Positions 57,203-64,000 of a stretch of 64,000 nucleotides of DNA are shown here, piece by piece. This DNA is from Calendula officinalis. Taxonomy: Eukaryota; Streptophyta; Magnoliopsida; Asterales; Asteraceae. Below the pieces are notes generated by a model, which searched no databases, was not told where the DNA came from, and worked only from the letters and a program-made list of their open reading frames with translations. How positions within the stretch are numbered: position 1 is the stretch's first letter; each line of letters begins with the position of its first letter. The translations under genes and the position numbers were made by a program. The stretch covers positions 55,668,515 to 55,732,514 of the forward strand of contig OY970830.1 in assembly GCA_963853835.1 (NCBI GenBank). Reading direction: 5' to 3'.

Positions 57203-57239
57203 CGTCTTTTGGAGGTAGGTGGAGACGACGATGTTTTTT

Positions 57240-58083
57240 TGGGTCTCAAAAGCCAGCCGAGTACCAACTTCGAATTATTTTATACTTTAAAAATAAAATG
57301 ATTCAATATTCTGAATTATTAAGAGTTTATATATAAAAACTTATTTTGAATGTAGGAAAAAATTTATAAATATTCTGACAATTTAATAATTCAGTATATA
57401 TCATGAGCTAGAATGATTCAGCAGTTCTTTTGCTGCTCATTCAGTATAGTCTTTATTTAAAGACGCTAAACAAACACATGGAATACTTAATTATTCAATA
57501 TTTAACGGTAAATAATTTCATTAAACTGAAAACAAACAACACATTCGACTAATTTTTTAAAATTTTATTCAAAATCATATTTGAATTGACCTCATTTTTC
57601 CCTATTCGGGCCGGCCTTCCACTACTTCTCTTATTTTGAGGGGTGATTACACCACTCAAATGAGATTATATATGGATCCATTTTTAGGCCGGATTACATA
57701 ACCATGGACCGAATCATTTGATTTTTGACGGTTTCAGTTCGGTTCTGATTCTACATCGTCTTCAAGGCTAATTTTTGCCATGTATTGTATACACATATAT
57801 ATTAAACTGGAACACTAACACTCATAAACACTAAGATGATTAAAATGAAAAAATAACATTTATATAAATTAAAATAAATCATAAGATAAATTGTTCATTA
57901 TGATCTTGATTGGGATATCGACTACATACACATATACATTACACATACCTTACAATCTCCACCTATATATGGAGCCTATATTTGATTTAAATTTGTCTAC
58001 GTGTCCATTTAGCCACTTCTCATTGGCCCGTTTTGATAACTCATAATTGCAATTAATGCCACATGTCAAAGGGCCTTTTAGTC
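57240..58083. other. Intergenic sequence upstream of ENO1
   Basis: AT-rich; nothing recognised. It ends at the truncated LTR starting at 58089. Confidence 0.45.
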
Positions 58084-58088
58084 ATTTG

Positions 58089-59426
58089 TGTAACGACCCG
58101 AAAATTGTAAATAAATAAAATATGTAAAAATATGATAATTATGGATAAATCATATAAAATATGTGGAAATTGGTTTCGTGTCATTTGGACACCGTACGAG
58201 AAAATTATGGACGAAACTGAGTCGAGACAAAGTCGAATAAGTGCAGCCCTGGCTATACCAGGAGTTCGCGACGCGAACGTGTGTTCCCGATCGGGAACTA
58301 GCTCCAGGGAGTTTGGCCTTTGGTCGCGATATAGTTCACGCAGGCTTAACGATCGCGAAGTATGGAAATCGCATAGTTAGCGACGCGAACTATTGTTCGC
58401 GTCGTGATCTTTTGTCTGGCAGCATTAAAGACGGGATTTGGCTCATTTATTGCATTTGTAAACCCTAGTTTTTCTCTCATCAAGTCTGTGAACGATTTTG
58501 AGTGTAAAGCATCATTTGGAGCAGATTTCTTGGTCAAATCTTGTGATTCTTCACTCCTAGTTGAAGATTAAAGGTATATCTTCAATCCTTTGTAGTTATG
58601 GCTTTAGATCTATGGGTTTAGAAGCTTGGGGTTGAAACCCTAGTTCTTGTGGTTATGGGTTATGGTGATATAAATGGTGTATACACTTAATAGATGATAT
58701 ATTAACAAAGGAAACAAGTGTATGATTTCGATTTGTAAGAATATTAAGGGTTGGTTAAACCTAGGGTTTGGTAAATCACCATATCTGGGGGAAAGTGTTT
58801 ATGGATGGTATCTAGTGATAAATGGATACATTGGTGGAAGAATGTGATGTTGATAACCTTGTGATTATTGTATTAGGCTTCCGGTGAAGTCTTGGAGTTT
58901 GATCAAATTGTTGGAACAAGGAAACCGGCGGAAAGAATACGGTTAAAGCATCTTTATTGCTAAGGTGAGTACGTGTGGAATTTACTGAGTACATAGCCCT
59001 TTTAAATATTTTCATTACTTGCGTTATGGTCTATTTGCTTAATTGTGTAGACTAGTAGTTGATAGTTAGTTATACCGATGATAGTATTGAACTAACTTAT
59101 TTGATGATGAATGTGATAGCCGAGGACTAGATTGACATAACCTTTGAGTTATGGTGAGAACGAGATGACGTGATGCTAGTTAGTTCGGGGGCAACCCGAT
59201 AACTAGACATGGTGATGTTTCTAACTAGTTCGGGGGCAACTCGATAGTTAGTTAGGTTAGTGTTTCTAGCTAGTTCGGGGGCAACCCGATAGTTGGATTT
59301 TTTGGTGCTTTTAGCTAGTTCGGGGGCAACCCGATAGTTAGGCACGTTAGTATTGCTAGTTAGCTCGGGGGCAACCCGATAACTAGATATGTGTTGCTAG
59401 GAAAGCAAGGTTTGGAGTTACCATAG
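58089..59426 (+). repeat. Truncated Tekay-type LTR, plus orientation
   Basis: Starts TGTAACGACCCGAAAATTG and follows, in inverse orientation, the LTR of the first gypsy element (about 80-90 percent similar by eye). It includes the CG-palindrome cluster (58265-58412), ACTAG..CTAGGGTTT segments and the five-copy hairpin minisatellite (59175-59395). It is cut off at 59426, where the next element inserts, so the rest should lie beyond the window. Confidence 0.88.
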
Positions 59427-61634
59427 TGTAACACCTCAATTTTTAAAACATCTTTTAAACATATTTTTAAATAAAAATAATACAATGTCCAATGTTCCCA
59501 AAATACGGTTTAACAAAAACCTTTGAAAAGATTATCAGATTTATTAAATCCGGTGTTACAAAGATAATATCATAACCATAGGATAAACGGGATCTACCTA
59601 CGAGCTCCCGAGCTAGACAACACTAGGCCACTTCTATCGCGACCCTCTAATCCAACGATCCTGAACCTGAGTACATAGCCAAAAATAAGTAGTACGTGAG
59701 ACAAAATAGTCTCGTGAGATACATGGGTTTTCGACCCATTCTCAAAAGATTTATAAAATAATATTTATAACATTAAAAATATTTATCCTTATCATTTCTT
59801 ATTAATTCATAATTCATCTTCCATTCATTTAACCGTATAAACTAATAAGCTTACCGTAAGCTTACCGTAAGCTTACTCGTCATCTAATCACATACTTGTA
59901 AGTTATCTCTAAACTTACACTTTCGTTATCACATATGCGACGGACCTCTCCGAAGCCAACTCTCCCCATATGGGACGTCATAGGTAAACTATCAAGGTAA
60001 TTGGGAACCCCCATCTTACCGAGATTCATAAGCTCTCCCCGATCCCGGGTCGTCATGCTCACCCATCATTGGGTGTCGTAAACTGTGACATTCTACTCTT
60101 TGCGCAGGGAGGTACCACCCCAAGTAGACGTCTCATGCTCCCCCATCTCTGGGCGGTCTTATTCCGGATTTTTCATTTCACATATGAGCCTCAGCTCCTT
60201 TCATCAAATATGAGCATCAGCTCCTTTCATCACTTATTAGAATACATTTATTCTAATTTATCATGCTATTCTCTTTATTATTTTCATTTTAAATCTTGAC
60301 TTTACCAAGTCCTTTGCTAATTTAAAACATATTTACCTTTTATCAAAATCATATTAGTTTGACTCTTCTTTGACTAGAATACACGTTTAGCACTAGTCAC
60401 TTATTACTTATTCTCTTAGTAATTTGAAAACTACTTTCATTAGTATAACATACTAATCAATTCTTATTACTTAAAAATCATTGTCTCAAGCTTTATTAAT
60501 ATATATTATTAATAAACCGATTATCAATCTCTTTTAAATCATCATCTTTATTCATACATCTTATTTATGAAAACTCATTGATTACCTTTCATTAACGTAA
60601 TCTCTTTCAAAATCATTTATCATTTAAACATACTTAAATAGTCCATTACTAGCATTTTCTTATCGTATCAATCATATCTTTATTAAGAACGTTTATTAAT
60701 AAAGACTCTTAAAACATCATAGTTTTCAAAATCATTTGCTATGTACCCAGTAAAAGTCTCATGTACTCACCTTAGCCAAGCTAACTCCAAATCGTGTCTA
60801 AAAGCACGAATCCTTGCTTTCCAACTTGTGAAATGTCACCAATCTTTAGACCTTCTTGACCTATCATCCATATCATCACAATAACTAGTTATTATCCATA
60901 ACTAATCACTAATCAATCCATATTCACATTCCTAACCACCAAGTTCATCCAATTTGGTGAAATCTCAAACCCTAGTTCAAGATTTCCATCATTAATCCCA
61001 AATCCAACTTGTACACATCGATTACAAGTTTACAATGAGTGTTCTACACCCATAATTAGTCATCTTCCCCAAAGATGACATGGATGGTTCCCCAAACCAC
61101 CATTTCTACCCATACAAAGTTCATAACTTGCTAGATAACATCAACAATCAAGAAATCTTACCTCTGATGTTTAGATCCTTCAAGATTGAAGAAGATTTGA
61201 GCTTGGAATCACCAAAATCGCCCCTTCTCTCTCTAAAATCGGCTGCACCACAACTTGGGTGAAAAATGAAGAAACCCTAACTCAAACCCGATTTTATTCT
61301 GCTCGACCATAGTTCGCGATCGCGAACACAACTTCGCGTCGCGAAGTTCCCGCCTCGAGCCCACTTCGCGATCGGTAACTGGTCGGGAACTCTTCACGTC
61401 CGATCACCAAATTTCCTGCCTCGAGTTCACGATCGCTAACCGAAGTTCGCGTCGCGAACTCCTCAGGTAGTCCAGGCTGCACTTTTTCATCTTTATCTCA
61501 ACCCGGTTTCGCCCATAACTTTCTCATACGGTGTCCAAATGACCCGAAACCAATTCCTACGGTTCTGAAATGAATTATCCTTATTTATCATATTTTTCCC
61601 ATATTTTATTTTATTAAAATTTCGGGTCGTTACA
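59427..61634 (-). repeat. 3' LTR of the gag-only gypsy element
   Basis: 2,208 bp from TGTAACACCTCAATTTTT to GGGTCGTTACA, followed by the purine tract (minus strand CCTTTTAAGGAGTGGATAG). It contains CG-rich palindromes (TTCGCGATCGCGAA, TTCGCGTCGCGAA) at 61308-61462. The middle differs from the other LTRs and lacks the hairpin minisatellite. Confidence 0.85.
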
Positions 61635-61652
61635 ACTATCCACTCCTTAAAA

Positions 61653-63716
61653 GGATTCCGTCCTCGGAATCAACTCAAGGATTTCCAATCCCCATTCCAC
61701 TTCCAACTAATGATTCAAATCTTCAATAATACTTATGCATTTAATCGCCCACTCGACCCGTTATACCCAATTGGGTCCAAGATCCAAACTTGAGTTCCTA
61801 ATACCCGAGCGGGTCAAAATTTCACAATTTGACCTTAACCTTTCTCATCATTTAACCAACCTCCTTACTCCCATTGGGATGATATGACCCAATCATTACT
61901 AATAATCATTTGACCAAAATGATAGTCAACCCCTCGCTTTGACCAAATTGTCAACATTGTTCCATCTTTGACTTAGCACAAAGTCAACCATTTCTTGACA
62001 ATTTCCTTACCCACTAGTGATCCATTAGCCATAAATTCCTTAACAATCGTCCTTACCTTCATGGTCCAACAACAATCATACTCGGTTCCTAAATTCAACT
62101 CGAAATACCCAACGGTTAAAGTCGACCCTTTGACTACCATTGTTTCCATTAATCCATTACCCACTATCTTTCACATGAAGATGATACATTATGCTCTTAT
62201 CCTTGACTAACCAATTTAAACGAAAGTCAAAACCCAATTTGACTAAAGTCAACAATCCACTAGTTGACCAACCTTGACTTATGATTAAAGTCAAACTTAC
62301 TTTGCAAAATTTCCATATTCTTTATTACTAAGGCATCGCTTTCCAAGCTTTTCATTCCCGTTTTCCTATTTAGATTTCCTTTCTCAATTGTTCCCTTTTT
62401 CCTCGATTTCGATTTCCACCATCGATTTACAACTTCCATTCAAGTCAATACCAAATCTCTATTACTTTTTAACTTTCATCCAATTACTTATACTTTTTTT
62501 CTTTTTATTTCCTTCAAACATCCTTATACCATACTTGAATTTCCCGATTACCGGCTCTAGAGTCTCAATCATATCCAATCGTGGCCTAACCACCCGATAT
62601 ACATCTTTCACCACTCATTGGCTACTAACCACTTTGCTTCCTAAAGCATTCCTTTTTCATGAACCATTAACTTGTAGGCATCCCCTACTCATACTCCTAC
62701 TTAAACAGGACCCGTGTTTTCAACACAAATTCTCATTTGCCCTATTATTATAGCAATAACTTAACCATGCGGTTCTACATACAACAGATATAAACCTCAC
62801 AATTCTGATACATCAGTTCATACTTTAACTATGCCATCGAGATGATCGGAAAGCCTCCAATCCATCAAGGCCCAAACTGTCACAATGATCGGAAAGCCTC
62901 CAATCCAAAGTGACTCATACAATACCATTTCATCTTGCATACCATTCATGTATGCGTCATTCGCTTAACATCATGCTTTTATTTTCTTTCACAATCAATC
63001 ACATTTTCTATCCACATTTTCACTTGCCATAAAAATCATAACAACAACTAACCATTCGGTATGCACAAATTCACTAACCAATTTATTTATCAATCGACCT
63101 TTACTAAACATGCTTTCTCAACATTATTATTATTTTATTTTTTTTCCAATCTTTCCTTTACCACCAAGGTAACCACTAACACCCTTTTAATTATCCATAT
63201 TTTACCGATTCACACGGTCCTTATGAGTCAACCCATTGACTCCGATCGATACCCAACCTTGAACTATCTCTTTTTTTTTTTTTATAAACTTTACCAATAA
63301 CAAACTATTCACCCTTGCCATTGCATACGACAACCCTGACTTGAATATCTGCACTACTTATCAGGATTTCCACCGAACACTAAAGTTCTATTTTAAAAAT
63401 CATTATTTCTATAGCTTTCCATTCATACTTTACCAGTTTTACCGAAACTTAGTACTTCACTGTACTACTACCCTTTCTTTGAGCACAATTACTATTCTTA
63501 TGATTCACCTTTCGATAATTTATAATGACATAATCCTTTCTATTCTTATTTCCCGCGACATACCGGTCGCCAACCCATAACTATACACATAGTAACCCAG
63601 GGAGATTATCTCCCATACTTATTTTTCACATCATATATTCCATCTATAATTATTTCCATACTTATATCACATAAGCACCAATTTGTGCGACATAAAAGCT
63701 ATTAAATTCCGATTAT
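61653..63716. other. Noncoding interior of the gag-only element
   Basis: No frame longer than about 120 codons and no pol motif on either strand. 61750-62300 has more than a dozen TTGAC/GTCAA (W-box core) words. ATGATCGGAAAGCCTCCAAT occurs twice, near 62843 and 62883. Confidence 0.6.
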
Positions 63717-64000
63717 CTACCAAAATTTCATAAACGAATTACCTGAAGTGGCTCCACGAGTTTCCTTCACCCGATTCTTGTTGGCGGTTGATGCCGACGT
63801 GTCGGTTCTCTTCCTTGGGCACGCACTACTAAAGTGTCCCACCCCGTGACAAGTGTAGCATTCCACTTCCTCGAGGTTCCTTACTTTGCAATCCTTTGCC
63901 CGGTGCCCTACTCGACCACACTTGAAGCATATAGCCGAATTTGCCTTACATTCCCCACGGTGATTCTTTCCACAACCTTGGCAACTTCCAATACCGCTAT
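63717..64000 (-). CDS. Gag C-terminus with zinc knuckles (partial)
   Basis: Open from the window edge to a TAG at 63717-63719, about 94 codons. It encodes three CCHC-like motifs: CQGCGKNHRGEC, CFKCGRVGHRAKDC and CYTCHGVGHFSSAC. These resemble, in order and spacing, the knuckles of the first gypsy element. They bind the element RNA in the virus-like particle. The protein then ends as RGATSGNSFMKFW instead of continuing into protease. TTCAG-GTAATT near 63742 is donor-like, so a splice to another exon cannot be excluded. Confidence 0.82.
   Translation of the reverse strand, partial: SGIGSCQGCGKNHRGECKANSAICFKCGRVGHRAKDCKVRNLEEVECYTCHGVGHFSSACPRKRTDTSASTANKNRVKETRGATSGNSFMKFW

Larger units (their letters stand above)
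59427..64000 (-). mobile_element. Gypsy element with gag but no visible pol (partial)
   Basis: It begins with an LTR at 59427-61634 and a purine tract, like the other Tekay-like elements, but the next 2.1 kb upstream (61653-63716) has no pol. Gag zinc knuckles appear at the window edge. The layout LTR - noncoding - gag resembles non-autonomous gag-only (TR-GAG or LARD-like) elements. The 5' half and other LTR lie outside the window. Confidence 0.75.

Noticed and set aside
59127..59345. 72-codon frame with repeated NYRVAPEL
   Set aside because: It is a translation of the LTR hairpin minisatellite, with no start context or homologue.

Overview
The window is a plant nuclear (eudicot) region dominated by nested transposable elements, with three recognisable host genes. 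Intron-containing host genes, several superfamilies of plant MITEs and gypsy/copia elements all point to a plant. The family is a guess (Asteraceae-like); nothing in the window proves it.

Layout. 0.36-9.1 kb: an 8.7 kb Ty3/gypsy chromovirus (minus strand, Tekay/Del-like) with two almost identical 1.7 kb LTRs, a target-site duplication (TSD) and a broken gag-pol. 9.1-14.8 kb: small DNA transposons (hAT, Stowaway, PIF/Harbinger) and two elements built from arrays of CACATGTG palindromes. 14.8-21.0 kb: a decayed Ty1/copia element (minus) with 177 bp LTRs and TSD CATCC. 21-24 kb: MITEs, some nested, tandem duplications and a second hAT element. 25.1-25.6 kb: host gene 1, a SOB-FIVE-LIKE (SOFL) protein. 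26.7-28.4 kb: Harbinger and Stowaway MITEs and a short tRNA-derived SINE with a perfect 15 bp TSD.

29.64-45.59 kb: a giant Mutator-like element (MULE) with inverted termini. It holds four genes: a small two-exon protein with a B3-like C-terminus (+), a mudrA-type transposase with SWIM and CCHC zinc motifs (-), a plant-mobile-domain (PMD) gene (+), and a ULP1-peptidase-like gene (-). A GC-rich palindromic module (core CCGGCCTC/GAGGC) recurs near the 5' side of every one of these genes and in both termini. The PMD gene is split by a 7.1 kb gypsy element whose 5' LTR is missing: both ends carry the same 24 bp LTR terminus in inverted orientation, yet a perfect 5 bp TSD is present.

45.96-47.77 kb: host gene 2, a plant cysteine oxidase (PCO, +), whose start codon lies about 370 bp from the MULE end. 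48.7-57.1 kb: host gene 3, plastid enolase ENO1 (-, seven coding exons), convergent with PCO. Its second intron holds a full-length 5.46 kb chromovirus (Reina-like) with apparently identical LTRs and one open 1,643-codon frame that starts and ends inside the LTRs. 58.1-64 kb: a truncated Tekay-type LTR (+) interrupted by another gypsy element (-), of which the 3' LTR, a 2.1 kb noncoding stretch where pol would be expected, and the gag zinc knuckles are visible before the window ends.

Exon boundaries were assigned by eye from GT/AG sites and reading-frame continuity and may be off by a base or so. LTR identity statements are eye counts.
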